A stretch of DNA of 64,000 nt from Rhabditoides inermis (lineage: Eukaryota > Nematoda > Chromadorea > Rhabditida > Rhabditidae): the NCBI GenBank assembly GCA_963966185.1, contig CAWZYM010000081.1:139501-203500 (forward strand). Reading direction: 5' to 3'. The notes below the pieces were generated by a model. That model saw only the letters and a list, made by a program, of their open reading frames with translations. It did no database searches and was not told the origin of the DNA. Below, piece after piece: positions 27,791 through 38,261 of the stretch. The position numbers were made by a program, and so were the translations under genes. Position 1 is the first letter of the stretch. Every line of letters begins with the position of its first letter.

Positions 27791-28650
27791 TCACTGCTCG
27801 CCGACAACGCCCGGGTTGGCGGTGATGTCATTTACGCGAACCACGGTCATCTCGTCGCTCATCCCTGGAATCAATCGATAAATCTATAATCGATACACAC
27901 ACTTACAGTTGACAATGTGAATCTGCTTGTGGTTGTAGTGAGCATAGTTGAGCTCAGGCGATTTGGTCATTTTCTCCACCACCGTCGCCTCCACTCGCAC
28001 CTGAACAGAAAATCGATAATCAATCAATATTCATGAATCAACCACACTCACCTGACTCGCGTCGAGCATCGGTCGGCCAAACACAGAGAAGTTCTTGCCG
28101 CCCACCATCATCACCTACAAACTGTGAGTGATACCCCGCCCCCTCAAGCCACGCTCACCTTGTCGAGTTTGATCTTGTCACCGACAGCCAGCGGGAGGTT
28201 GCCCTCCAGAGCGATCAGATCGTTCTGCCCCACCTAAAACAAGGATCAAGCCCCGCCCAGATGGCTCCGCCCACGCACCTTCCATTGCCGGCCGTTGAGG
28301 TAGACGACGGCGAAGAGGCGCGAGCGCGCGTCCGACACCTCGCCCGCAATCTTCTGCGCCACCTGCACACACACACTTCAATTCGTATTCTTCCCTTTCT
28401 CCCTTGCCCTACTACTCGTGGGTCAACTGTCATTGGATAAAAACTGTGATTGCAAAGTTTTCTACAGCCCGATTCCGGATTCTGTTCAAGTTCTGACTCA
28501 TGTGTGTACACATGTGTTATGATGAAAAAACAAGAAAGTGTTACGATGAACTCGCACCTTCCCGGCAGCCGCTTTGTCGACCACCTCCGCGTGCTGCGTC
28601 ACCCTGCGCCTAGCCACACTCTTCGCCAGCCGACACGCACCACGCAGCAT
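27791..28650 (-). CDS. MRPL21: Mitochondrial large-subunit ribosomal protein bL21m
   Basis: A structural protein of the mitochondrial ribosome. ATG at 28648-28650 opens MLRGACRLAKSVARRRVTQH, an arginine-rich amphipathic mitochondrial targeting sequence. Spliced exons then read VAQKIAGEVSDARSRLFAVV, YLNGRQWK, DLIALEGNLPLAVGDKIKLD, VMMVGGKNFSVFGRPMLDAS, VRVEATVVEKMTKSPELNYA and, last, MSDEMTVVRVNDITANPG with TGA at 27791-27793. The order and the RLFAVV, RQWK, VGDKI, VGG and VRVEATV signatures are those of the bL21 family and match animal MRPL21. The usual lysine/arginine-rich loop is replaced by a HYNHKQIH stretch. The AG acceptor lies directly before ATG (TTTGTGTAG), as expected for a trans-spliced mRNA. 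The zf-HIT gene ends 175 bases upstream. Confidence 0.9.
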
Positions 28651-28825
28651 CTACACACAAACAATAATCGATAATCGATAAAATTACCAAGGAATAAGTT
28701 CACAGATATCAAACGGTCAACGCAACCGGTATCTCATCCAACAAAAATAAACCATAAAACGTGAACAATTTATCACCGGAACAACAACAATAACAACCGT
28801 ATGGACACACCCACTCCTCCTCCTC

Positions 28826-30586
28826 TCACTGCCTCTTTCCGAAGCACGACTCGGCGAAGCCCGTGTTGTCGTAGTGTATCTGGTCTGCGAGTTCGACGAA
28901 CGCCGCGCGCTCGTCAGCTGACAGAGCCGCCATCAACTGGTCCACGTCAGAACCGACGCCCATCGCCTCAATCATTACACTCATATCACATCCATCAGCC
29001 GCCGCGCTTATCCCCATCACATGCACTATTGTACATGTCTTTGATACGCAAAGAACAGATTCGGTTTCATGAAATAGCTCACAACACCCACCAGCAGCTT
29101 CCTCTCAATCTCCGCCTCGTCCTCGTCGTACTCATCCATTGTGCCCTGCAGAACCTGCAACGACACTCTCTGCTCCCTTCACCAGGGCGAGTCGCCAAAA
29201 CGCCTACTTCAATTCTTACCCGGACATACACGCATACTCGACGCATATCACAAGAAATTCCTTTTCCCCCGCGTTTAGTCATGAACCATCACTCCACTTC
29301 TTACACCAACGTACACGCACGCACGCATACTCGTTACTCGACGCATATAGTTTCATTCAGGGAGATAGTTGGGGCCTCTGTGCATTTGACTAAAGAAATG
29401 AAGATACTCATTTTCCGTGCGTGACCACACACCGGGCAGTCGGTGGAAATGATCTCGCAGGCTGCAATTTTGAAAGCGCATGCTCATTTCTGGACGCAAT
29501 TGGAAACGCACGAGATCATTTTCACCGACTGCCCGGAGTGTGGTCCCGCACGGAAAATGAGTATCTTCATTTCTGTAGTCAAATGTACAAGGCCCCCAAC
29601 TATCTCCCTGAAGAAAACTATAATGCAATTACGACTACAGACCTTCTTCATGTACTCCTCCCCCTCTCCCTCCTCGTCATCGTCCGAATCGAGCGGCTCC
29701 GCATCCGGATCCGAACCAGCCTCCGCCCGCGACATACCTACAACGTCATACTATATGTAAACTGTTACGAATGTTGCCTGGCTCCTGCCACGCGGGTCTT
29801 CAGCAGCCTCCATTCGGCCGATGCACCATGTTACGGATGTAGCACAGGCCACCAACGGAGTGTTTATCGACAAAGATAGCTATCATGATTATCGATCGAG
29901 TATCGTCTGATTAATCGAATGATAATCGATCGAGTATCGTCTTCCCCCCACTAACCTCGTCAGCCTACCTGTCTTTTCCCGGCGTTAGCCTATGTATCTA
30001 ACATCGTAGATCTAAGGCACTACTGTATGCTTCCTATCATAGTGATTGTGTTGTCATGTTCAGATGTAATGATTCCGGGTAAATGATTGATTGATTGATA
30101 GCTATCAAGGGTGGTCTTATATAGCCCGCAATACGCAACATTCTTGCACTCCTTATATTGGCTACGTCTAGTTCTCTAGATTTCGATCCGCAAAGGGCGC
30201 GACATGAACAAATAAATAAAACCCACCAGGCAGCTGATCGGCGTCGCCGTCGAGAAACCTCTTCATGTGCTCCTCAAACGTCTCCGCCGAACCGTCGCCC
30301 TAAATAATATTCAAACTACAGTACCACTCCAGTACCCGCTCACCTCGTGCATCCTCCCGCGCAGCTCATTCTTCACACAGTCCTGGTAAAACTTCTCCGA
30401 GCATCCCGCGTGCTTCTCGCTCCGGTAGCACCTCAAATTAGTAATTTAATTCTTATCATAATTTACATACACAAATATAAAAAAAACGCACTTGATGGAG
30501 CAGTATGGCTTGTTGCAGCGGGGGCATTTGTACGGCTCCGCCTTCTCCACCTCGCAGAACGCACACGCCACGAACTTACCGCTCAT
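28826..30586 (-). CDS. zf-HIT domain protein, ZNHIT2-like
   Basis: ATG at 30584-30586 opens MSGKFVACAFCEVEKAEPYK. The HIT zinc finger is complete: CAFC, CPRC, YCSIKCYRSEKHAGC, then EKFYQDCVKNELRG, which resembles ZNHIT2 (FYRDQVLGELRG) more than ZNHIT3. Later exons are GDGSAETFEEHMKRFLDGDA, MSRAEAGSDPDAEPLDSDDD, VLQGTMDEYDEDEAEIERKL and MAALSADERAAFVELADQIH, ending AESCFGKRQ with TGA at 28826-28828. Zf-HIT proteins act in assembly of snoRNP, chromatin and U5 snRNP complexes; ZNHIT2 binds RUVBL1/2. The product (a little over 200 residues) is about half the length of vertebrate ZNHIT2, so another zf-HIT subfamily is possible. A MITE lies in one intron (29348-29620). Confidence 0.75.
29348..29620. 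mobile_element. Foldback MITE with TA target duplication
   Basis: An almost perfect hairpin. The left arm (from TAGTTTCATTCAGGGAGATA) and right arm (ending CTCCCTGAAGAAAACTA) pair over about 120 bases, around a short loop near 29480. TA flanks both ends (29346-29347 and 29621-29622), as for Tc1/mariner-type MITEs. It lies in an intron of the zf-HIT gene. Confidence 0.8.
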
Positions 30587-30754
30587 ACTAATCGATAATC
30601 AAAATACGATCAAACGTAATGAAATTAGATATGAAACCGCGCAGAGCAACGGATTGTCCGAGCAACAAAACAACCAATCATCGACAACAAAATGTTTACA
30701 AACGGCAGTAACAAAACAACATAAATCAACAACATAACAAACACAGCAAGTGAC

Positions 30755-32944
30755 CTAATCAGAGTCCTCCTCCTCCTCTTCTTCCTCGTCCTCCTCCATT
30801 TCCTCGTCGTCTTCACTCTCCTCTCTTCCCTCCACATCGCTGTCCTCCTCCCCACTCTCTCCTTCACCATCTCCCTCGTCATCATCTCCATCTTCCTTCT
30901 CCACCAAGTCGTCAAAGAAACCCGGCTTCACCGTGTTCTTCTTCAGATTCTTAATCTCCGACGCGCGCAGAATCGGCACCTGTAAAGTAAACGACCTCCG
31001 TCTACCTGCCCCTCTCCCTTTCCCTCTCACCTTGTCCGCCACATCCTCCGTCTTCCAGAACATCAGCCCGTGCTCCAGCGTGTTCATCGACACAATCGTA
31101 GACTTGTCCGCACTCATGCCGAGCTGAGGTGATTTCAAAAAATCGATAAATCGATAACAATTCAATACCTGATCGATGCCCTCTCCCTGCTCGCCCGCGT
31201 AGCCCATACGCTTTGTGGGATTCACGTGCAGCAGCCTAAAAACAGCTACGGATGTGACGTGTGACATGAATTTCCTTGTAAAAAGAGAGATTATTAAAAA
31301 AAAACCTTTAATCATCCTACCTTGATCACACCAAAAGACGATTCGAATACACATCTCCGCAAGTATAACGCACTTATTCACAGAGTGCAAGTATGCTGCT
31401 GGATGGCTGCCCACCTGAGCTTGCTCTCCATGCAGCTGGCTGTGATGAGCAGTCCCTTCCTCAGCACCAGCAGGTCGTCCACTGTCTCGTGGCCCGTCTC
31501 CAGACGCTCCAGCAGGTTGCCGTACTCGCCGATCTAAACCACACTTATTATGTTTTTTTATAGAAAGTACCAAGACTATTTATTTACCTTGAACACCTCA
31601 ATGTGGCCGTCGCCCGCGCCCACGTAGCAGAACCTGGGACAATTCGAATCATGCAAATACGTTATAAGCAATTAGAAACGTCTAATCGACTAAATTGCAC
31701 ATACTCCGATAAAAATAGAAAAAAATATTATACACTGACTGATCAGTGAGGGCGATGGACAGGAGGTCCGAGTGCATGGCCTCTGAGCGCACGTGCAGCT
31801 TACACTTGCGCAGCTAAAAACACAATACAACAAATTATAGACATTTATAATTAAATTTTCATTGATACAATGAGTTTTGTGAAATGTGCATGTGCGCTTT
31901 TGCGCAGTTTGAGAGGTGTTTGCAATGAGATCAGAACACTATACCTACCCATACAGCCTAAGCAGAAATCCTCAATCAAACACACAATAAAACGCTATTC
32001 TGATGTGCACTCACATCATAGGCTCCCAGCGTTCCATCGGCCGACGCGGCCAGCAGATGGTGCTTGTGGTGGGTCAGCGCGTTGATCACCTACAGAGGTG
32101 GGTTCAGCACGGAAGTAGTACACACCCACAATCGGTACTTAATATTATATCAACATACGTCCTCCTGATCGGTGAAGGCGCAGATTTCCGACTCTTTATG
32201 AGCCGCACGCATGTCCCACGTTTTCACCTTCAATAACGTAAATTGTTCCCATGGTTTTAGGGTAACAAAACTTGTACGAAAGCGTAAAAATCAAAACAAG
32301 AAAACACTGACATGTCCGCTCTCGTCTGCGGTGGCGAACTGCATGCCGTTGGCGCAGTAGTACGGCACGAGGCTGATCTTGGTCGGCTTGTCCTCGTGCG
32401 CCTCCCGGATGCACCGAACACTGCAAAATTAAAACGAATAAGTTTACTTTATAAATTTACCACAATGAAGCTTCATACAAACGCCTGTGAAGCAATGACA
32501 AATGAGGGGCTTCAGTAGTGTACTAGATGTTATGGTTTTCGATGACCAGACAAATCGTAAAGACAAACACAACAGATGCGTACCGTTTGCCGGTTTCGAC
32601 GTCGAACGTGCAGAGTGCGCGGTTCTGGGAGAGGGTGAGGAGCTGGGTGCCGTCGTGCGAGAACTGCACCGCTCGCACCGGACGCTTCATCTGATACGTC
32701 CAACCAGGCTGCAACAAAACAGCTCAATTTTACATTAAAAATAATAAGCAACCACACCACGTCAAATGGTCAAACAAGTAATGTTATATAAATAGTGACG
32801 AGTGCTCACCGTCATGCTTTTCTTGTCGATATCGAAGGCGGCCATCTGAACGACGCCATCGACGAATCCAATGGCTATCCGCTCGGAGCCCTCCTGGGTG
32901 TCGAGCCCGAAACACGTCGGCGGCTCCGGACACCGCTTCTCCAT
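30755..32944 (-). CDS. WDR55: WDR55, nucleolar WD40-repeat protein
   Basis: A WD40 propeller protein of the WDR55 family, linked in animals and yeast to rRNA processing. ATG at 32942-32944 opens MEKRCPEPPTCFGLDTQEGS. Exons then give VDGVVQMAAFDIDKKSMT, WTYQMKRPVRAVQFSHDGTQ, LLTLSQNRALCTFDVETGKR, HEDKPTKISLVPYYCANGMQ, FATADESGHVKTWDMRAAHK, INALTHHKHHLLAASADGTL, SIALTDQ, FCYVGAGDGHIEVFKIGEYG, LLERLETGHETVDDLLVLRK, NPTKRMGYAGEQGEGIDQLG and ADKSTIVSMNTLEHGLMFWK, then KKNTVKPGFFDDLVEKE. The C-terminus is a long acidic tail ending EEDSD with TAG at 30755-30757, as in other WDR55 proteins (FFAGL ... GDDSD). An AG (TTTGTTCAG) lies ten bases before ATG. Its first three exons are also found at 38262-38942. 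Confidence 0.9.
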
Positions 32945-33378
32945 TGTATGGACACTGAACAAAGGAAATATGACGAAATGTATATAAAACGCACGATGGT
33001 TGATTGACTAATGAAATAAAAATGAAAACAATGAACTAATAAATGCTTTAGAACAGTTGTATAAAAAGAAAAACGAATAAAATGTTATAGCGACAAACTG
33101 ACAATAGTATCAAATTATTTTGCTCCGCTCACAAAACGACCGCGAACAATAAATATTTTGATTTTTTCCAAGATTTTCAAGATTTTCGAGATTTTTTCAA
33201 GACATGATATTGGGACGTTAGTGATTTAGTGAGGGCAAGACGCGTCAGCACCTGATTGAATGACTAGTTTTAAATAAATTAATTATTTCTTGAATTCATA
33301 AAATCTTTTTTTTTGGGTGAGAATATGGATGAGAATACTTCTCGAGAAGTTCAAGAGCTCAGCAATTCTTTTTAATAG

Positions 33379-33443
33379 TGCGGGGCAGAGCGTCTGTCTA
33401 GTAAACAGAAGCTCGCGTGTACGATTCTCCTGCATGAGGTACC
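33379..33443 (+). pseudogene. Decayed tRNA-Thr
   Basis: Keeps the anticodon arm TCTGTCTAGTAAACAGA of the array tRNA-Thr, but the 5' acceptor strand and part of the D arm are lost and the T arm is mutated (CGTGTACGATTCTCCTGCAT). Followed by ATGAGGTACC instead of ATGAGGCACC. Confidence 0.75.
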
Positions 33444-33473
33444 AAGCTTTTTCGCTCATATATATTTTGTTTT

Positions 33474-33535
33474 TCAGGGAACTCTTGTCGCAGGTTTCAG
33501 AGTTAGAGTCCTGGAGTGGCCAGATCGCACTAGAA
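33474..33535 (-). pseudogene. Decayed tRNA-Gln
   Basis: Matches the T arm and anticodon region of the array tRNA-Gln (GAACTCxxGTCGCAGG, TTCAGAGT), but the D arm and acceptor stem are deleted. It runs directly into GGCCAGATCGCACTAG, the flank seen beside intact Gln genes. Confidence 0.65.
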
Positions 33536-33929
33536 AAACTGAAGAGAACTGCGACGGCGACAGCGTTAGCGCGGAAATCAGGGATACGGTACCTACAGTG
33601 ACCTACAGTAACTACGGTATCTTAGAAACTGATAGAGGTTACCTCAAGTGAGCACAAGTTACTCCCGAGAGACACTCAGTGACTCGGAAGCGTGCACTAC
33701 CTCACGATTCAATTGCTAACCGGTAATAACGACCTGCTTTCAACACCATAAAAAGTAGGGAAATAGAGGTATCGACTTAACAACTACATTATGGTACTCG
33801 TAGCACTTGGTCTTTTGAAGTTGCTTGTCACACTATCCCCCAACACAATGTGTCGGACGTTTTTTACTCATGGTTTCACCGTTCTTGTCAGGTCGGCCGT
33901 AGCTGCTTCTCGTCTTCCTCCGCTGGACT

Positions 33930-34024
33930 GAATGACGCCATCGACGAATCCAATGGCTATCCGGTCCGAGCCCTCCTGGGTGTCAACCCCGAAAGACGTC
34001 CGGACACCGCTTCTCCATTGTATA
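33930..34024 (-). pseudogene. Mini-copy of WDR55 exon 1
   Basis: GACGCCATCGACGAATCCAA through to CACCGCTTCTCCATTGTAT repeats part of the first WDR55 exon, with a deletion before GGACACCGC. It is a second, older or shorter duplicate beside the intact gene and stands just left of an intact tRNA-Thr. Confidence 0.7.
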
Positions 34025-34070
34025 GACACTGAACAATGGAACTATGACAAAATGTGACGGGAGAATCACC

Positions 34071-34142
34071 GCCTTATTGGCTCAGTGGCAGAGCGTCTGT
34101 CTAGTAAACAGAAGGTCGCTGGTTCGATTCCAGCATGAGGCA
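34071..34142 (+). tRNA. tRNA-Thr (AGT), outlying copy
   Basis: A complete cloverleaf with anticodon loop CTAGTAA and a TTTTT terminator after it. It differs from the array copies at base 5 (T for C), which changes a C-G to a U-G pair in the acceptor stem and should be tolerated. Forms a pair with the Gln gene 112 bases downstream, but no tRNA-Ile follows. Confidence 0.9.
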
Positions 34143-34253
34143 CCAATCTTTTTCGCCTTTCTTTTATAATTTTTAGCTTACTTACATGCTTGATGAGCGT
34201 TGGTGAGCCTTCTTTTCCGACACAGAAATATGAATGATAAAATGCAAAAGAAC

Positions 34254-34325
34254 AGGTCCCGGGGAGATTTGAACTCCCGTCGCAGGATTCAGAGTCCTGA
34301 GTGCTAACCGCTACACCACGGGACC
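34254..34325 (-). tRNA. tRNA-Gln (CTG), outlying copy
   Basis: Same sequence as the array Gln genes. Beyond its flank CTAGATCGCACTAG the sequence turns to AAAAACTGAAAAAAATGCGA, not to the Ile-containing part of the array unit. Confidence 0.92.
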
Positions 34326-34940
34326 AGCGAGCTGCACACAGACAAAATGGAATGTGAGAGTGGCTAGATCGCACTAGAAAAACTGAAAAAAATGCGACGG
34401 CGGCAGCCTGTGCGGAAATTAGGAGTACGGTACCTACAGTAACCTACAGTAACTACGGCATGTTATCGTCGGCCGTACACTGGTTGTGTGATTATGAAAA
34501 GTTGCACTTGCCAGTCGGAATGATGATTGAGAAAAAACTCTGCGACACCTATTGACTACTGTACTTTACAGTACCTCTCTGGGTACTGTAAGATTTTGTG
34601 GCGGATCCTGCGGCGAGTGTGTTGAAAGCGCGAGAGTCAGGTCATCTCAGAAATAAGTTCCACCAATCAAAACTGTTGACCCGCCCCTTTTTTGGTAGGA
34701 ACACCGTGTTCCTCCCGTGATCCGTTTTCCTGTGACGGTATACCTCCGCAGCAGCTGCGTATCATTCACAAATAGTTGAATATGATCTATGAACAAATCA
34801 GTTTTATTCCATATGGGACCTAGTATAATTTACAATAGTCTAATTTACAGAAGTCTTATTTAAGAGTTCACGATATATTCAAATCACGGGAATGAATCGA
34901 ATTATAATTGAGTGTGATTAAGAAAGACATGGACAGTGAT
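34326..34940. other. Intergenic region with dispersed repeats
   Basis: Carries CTACAGTAACCTACAGTAAC motifs (about 34435-34455) and a segment around 34650-34730 (CCAATCAAAACTGTTG, CACCGTGTTC) that recurs at about 37530-37605. No gene seen. Confidence 0.5.
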
Positions 34941-37900
34941 CAAATTTTGCCGGCCACATCCTCGTTGTAGATCACAGCGACTCGATCGAGGGCAGGCAGC
35001 AAGCGGGCCAGGTACGGAGGAGCCTGAAAGAACACTGTGCACAATCATCAATACGCGTCCTGTTGCTTTTTGTGTACAATAGCAAAACTATGGTAAGCAC
35101 AATTTGTGTACAGCAGATAAACGTACGCTCTGCATCTGGAGAGGGCGGAGCGCAGAGGCAGCCGCGCCGACAACTGTCAGCCAGAGGCGGCTGTTCGCAT
35201 CTACATCACATAATCAACAACAATCGTGGTTCACTTTTTTGGACTTGATAATCTCGATAATAAAGAAAAAAAGAGTGAAATATGTTTGGCTTCGATAATT
35301 CACCAATAATTGGTTCCAGACTTATTTAATTTTTGAGTTCAAATGCCGAACATGAATTTAGAGAGAGGACAGGTGCAAAGAGCGTCGAATACGGGCAAGT
35401 ATGTATCGTGAACGCATACCGATAACAGCGACGCTGGTAGAGTTGGAGGAGGCGGTGCTGGTTGACGAAACGAGCGCAGAAGAGTGCGGCGGCGGATCAG
35501 CGGCGGCACCGGAGCCAGCAGACGACGACGAGGCGTTCTGACGCTGCGACGGCCAACAACAATGTCAAGAACGAGTAGTGAAACCAGTAAAATATGTCAG
35601 AAACACGGTACTTGAGTATAGTTTCATAAACAACTTCAATAGGTCGGGTTCTACGAGTACCTCTAGGTATCTCTCTAGCTTGATCTCTCCGTGCGTGTTG
35701 GTGTGGAAATCGAGAAGGTGTGTCCCCGCCACTCTCCTCTGCAGCCTGAAAAGAGCCACGCTAAAAAGTGATGAAAAGTGGTGGAAAGAAAAAGTGTGTT
35801 GAACAATTGTGAAAAATGCCCGAAAATTTAAATGACAAGTCAAGATTTCGAGAATAACTTGCAAATCCAGTTGTACTACAAGTGCAGCAAATTTTTTTTT
35901 ACAAAAACTGCGAAAAGTTAGTTTTTACTTTTTTTTTCTTAAATTGTAGTAAAACTTTACTAAAAAGCCAGCTTTCAAAGGTGAATGAGGTCCCACCGCG
36001 AAAATAATCGCATACTGTGCCACTGCTCAGTGTTTTTTTTCAAAACTGATGTTGTTACTGTGTGCTACTGTTTAATGTTATGTTGTTTGTTTATTTTATT
36101 GGTTATACGATTGTTTCATGCGTATGCTTACAGCGAGAATGCACCACTCTGGTCTGTAGACATAGCATCGCTGCGGCGCAATCCGACTTTAAGAAGGTTG
36201 GCTACGTTTTTTGTTCTTGTTGTTGTAAGTTGTGAATATGCAGTTTCATGTATGCATCTGTTTTCATTTGAATGCATGTCATCTCTCATATAAGTCGGGT
36301 TCAATTGATTTTTTCGCAATAATATGGAAAACTATGAAATAGGTAAATATTGCGACTAAAGTTTGCAAATTCATACCATCATTTAAAAAAAAACGCAAAT
36401 CACGTTTTCAAATAGTAAAAGTTTCTGAAAATCCAAAACATTCTGTCTTTGCATTGTAAAATAGGCCCATGGACAGCCCATGGACAACTTTGCAGAAGTG
36501 CAGCGAGAACTCATCTGCAGAATCGGCCCTGGGCCGATTTTGCAGACGAAATTCAGACAGTCTGTAAAATCAGCCCAGGGCCGATTTGAAGCGAGCGCGC
36601 AGATTGCACAACGATACCACTAGGCCATCCACGCTTGCGCTGCTCTCTCTCTAAAACGGGAAACAATGCGCTGCGTTCAAAGAGGCATTTGACATTTGAT
36701 ATTTTTGATATTTGATACACTTGATACATAACATTTGATATTTGAATGTTCACTCTCACACAATTAGCAGTAGCTGTCACAATACTTTTTTGAGGTGCGC
36801 GCTGTCGACTATTAGTTAATGCAGCACGCAACATGTGCCAGCGTAGTGTAGTGGTGTAGTACCGCGAACATTGATCTTATCTCGCGAGTTCGAACCTCGC
36901 GCTCGGCGAATGTTTTGCCAAGACAAGCTATCAGGTCTGTCTGCAAAATCGGCCGAGGGCCAATAATGCAGATGGTTCTGCCCGCTTTGTCTGCTGCAAA
37001 ATCGGCCCAGGGCCGATTCTGCAGATGAGTTCTCGCTGCACTTCTGCAAAGTTGTCCATGAGCTGTCCATGGGCCTATTTTACAATGCAAAGACAGAACA
37101 CTTGGAAATTAATAGTTCGTTTCATTTTTGAACTATTTTACAATTCATTCACAGAATTTCAAGAGCGATTTCGCATCATAAGTTGTTAAATATCTACCAT
37201 AGACAGTTTTGCAATTTCAGTCGCATTAGTTGTCAGTTTCAAAGTTCTCTATAACTTTGCGAAAAAATCAATTGAACCCGACTTATATTGCAGAGTCGTC
37301 GAACAAGCTGAAATCCGGAAAGAAGACTAATTTTAGTTAAAAAACGACTGCATTTTTAGTACAGCTGGATTTAGCGAGTAATAACCCATTGTTGCTATAT
37401 GTAATCAATCAAAAATAAGTGCGCTATAATGTGAATCCCTTTCGCCGTCTGCCACTCTCTTCACTCTCGCGCGTGCGGCCTGGCAACTCAAACCAGCATT
37501 TCTATGATGATCTGACTCTCGCGCGAAAAGTAAGCTCCACTAATCAAAACTGTTGGGCCCGCCTCTTTTTCTGGCAATAACACCGTGTTCTTGCCGTGTT
37601 CTTGCCACTTCTTGCTTAGTGTAAGGAATTGCAAGGAGAAGCAAAGAGAAGCAAGGAGCAGGAAGTATCAAAAATAGAAACGCGCCATTCACATACCTCT
37701 TCCACTCAGACTCGGTGAACTTCCGACAGGAGCGCACCAGGAGGTCCAGAAGCTTGACGTTGCTCTCCCCACACAGAGAAAAGCCCTTCAACAGATCATC
37801 GAACGCCAACTCGTGAAACCTGAAATCGATTGATTATCAATTTATTATCGCTATAACGTTGAAATAAGCTTCCTTATTCAACTTGAATCACATCCCAGCA

Positions 37901-38100
37901 TCCCACCATTTTTTTTGTATTCCTCACGGTAGATCTGGCTGATTTGCGCGTCCGCCGCAGCCCTTACCCAGTTGGTGCGGGCGCTTGTCTGCCTGAAACA
38001 GAAGACATGTAGATGCTCGAGCGGCGGCGAACACTTACCCGAGCAAATGCTTCAGCAGACCTACAGGAGCAAAGGCCTTCTTCCCAATGGTCACAGTTTT
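34941..38100 (-). CDS. Unrecognised spliced gene, 5' end missing or displaced
   Basis: I do not recognise the product. On the minus strand, exon-like segments with splice sites are: 38039-38100 (TVTIGKKAFAPVGLLKHL or, in another phase, NCDHWEEGLCSCRSAEAF), a 25-base exon at 37968-37992, one starting FHELAFDDLLKGFSLCGESN and ending FTESEWKR (about 37697-37820), LQRRVAGTHLLDFHTNTHGE to ERYLE (about 35659-35747), a serine-rich exon ASSSSAGSGAAADPP (about 35425-35536), NSRLWLTVVGAAASALRPLQ, and the last exon APPYLARLLPALDRVAVIYN with TGA at 34941-34943. Frames join for the last six. Phases at the first two are unresolved, and no start codon is seen before a GA tract and the partial WDR55 copy, so the 5' end may have been cut off by that duplication. 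Confidence 0.5.
36291..37285. mobile_element. 1-kb foldback element with TA target duplication
   Basis: Both ends read TAAGTCGGGTTCAATTGATT inwards and are flanked by TA. Long inverted arms (about 36291-36550 and 36975-37285) share TAGGCCCATGGAC, AGTGCAGCGAGAACTCAT and the short palindrome TCGGCCCAGGGCCGA. The centre holds two tRNA-like stretches facing each other. It lies in an intron of the unrecognised gene. Confidence 0.8.
36836..36908 (+). other. tRNA-like (SINE-head-like) sequence in the foldback element
   Basis: An A-box-like TAGTGTAGTGGTGTAG and a B-box-like GAGTTCGAACCTC at tRNA-like spacing, with a possible T arm CGCGAGTTCGAACCTCGCG. No complete cloverleaf can be drawn. A related A-box-like TGGCCTAGTGGTAT lies on the minus strand at about 36620-36633. 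Confidence 0.45.
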
Positions 38101-38103
38101 CTG

Positions 38104-38261
38104 TACACATCAATTGAGTGAGACAGAGGGGGAGGAGAGAGGGGGGAGAGAGAGAGCGAGAGAGAGGTGAGAGGAAGAGGGAAAGAGAGGAGGGATAGAG
38201 GATAGAGGACCAGAGATGAGAGGGAGAAAGGGGGAAAGAGGATAGAGAGAGAGGGATAGGT
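38104..38261. repeat. GA/GGA-rich tract
   Basis: Purine-rich on the plus strand. It sits exactly between the first exon of the unrecognised gene and the breakpoint of the WDR55 copy, so it may have helped the rearrangement. Confidence 0.75.

Larger units (their letters stand above)
32945..34070. other. Region upstream of WDR55, source of a segmental duplication
   Basis: Contains the decayed tRNA-Thr/Gln pair (33379-33535), a run of ACCTACAGTGACCTACAGTA type near 33590-33615 and the WDR55 mini-copy. Bases from about 32334 to 34030 recur at about 38262-39990. No other gene seen. Confidence 0.6.

Noticed and set aside
34941..38100. Assigning the unrecognised gene to URI/prefoldin or UFL1
   Set aside because: TIGKKAFAP and similar bits recall such families only loosely; the order of segments and the C-terminus do not match.
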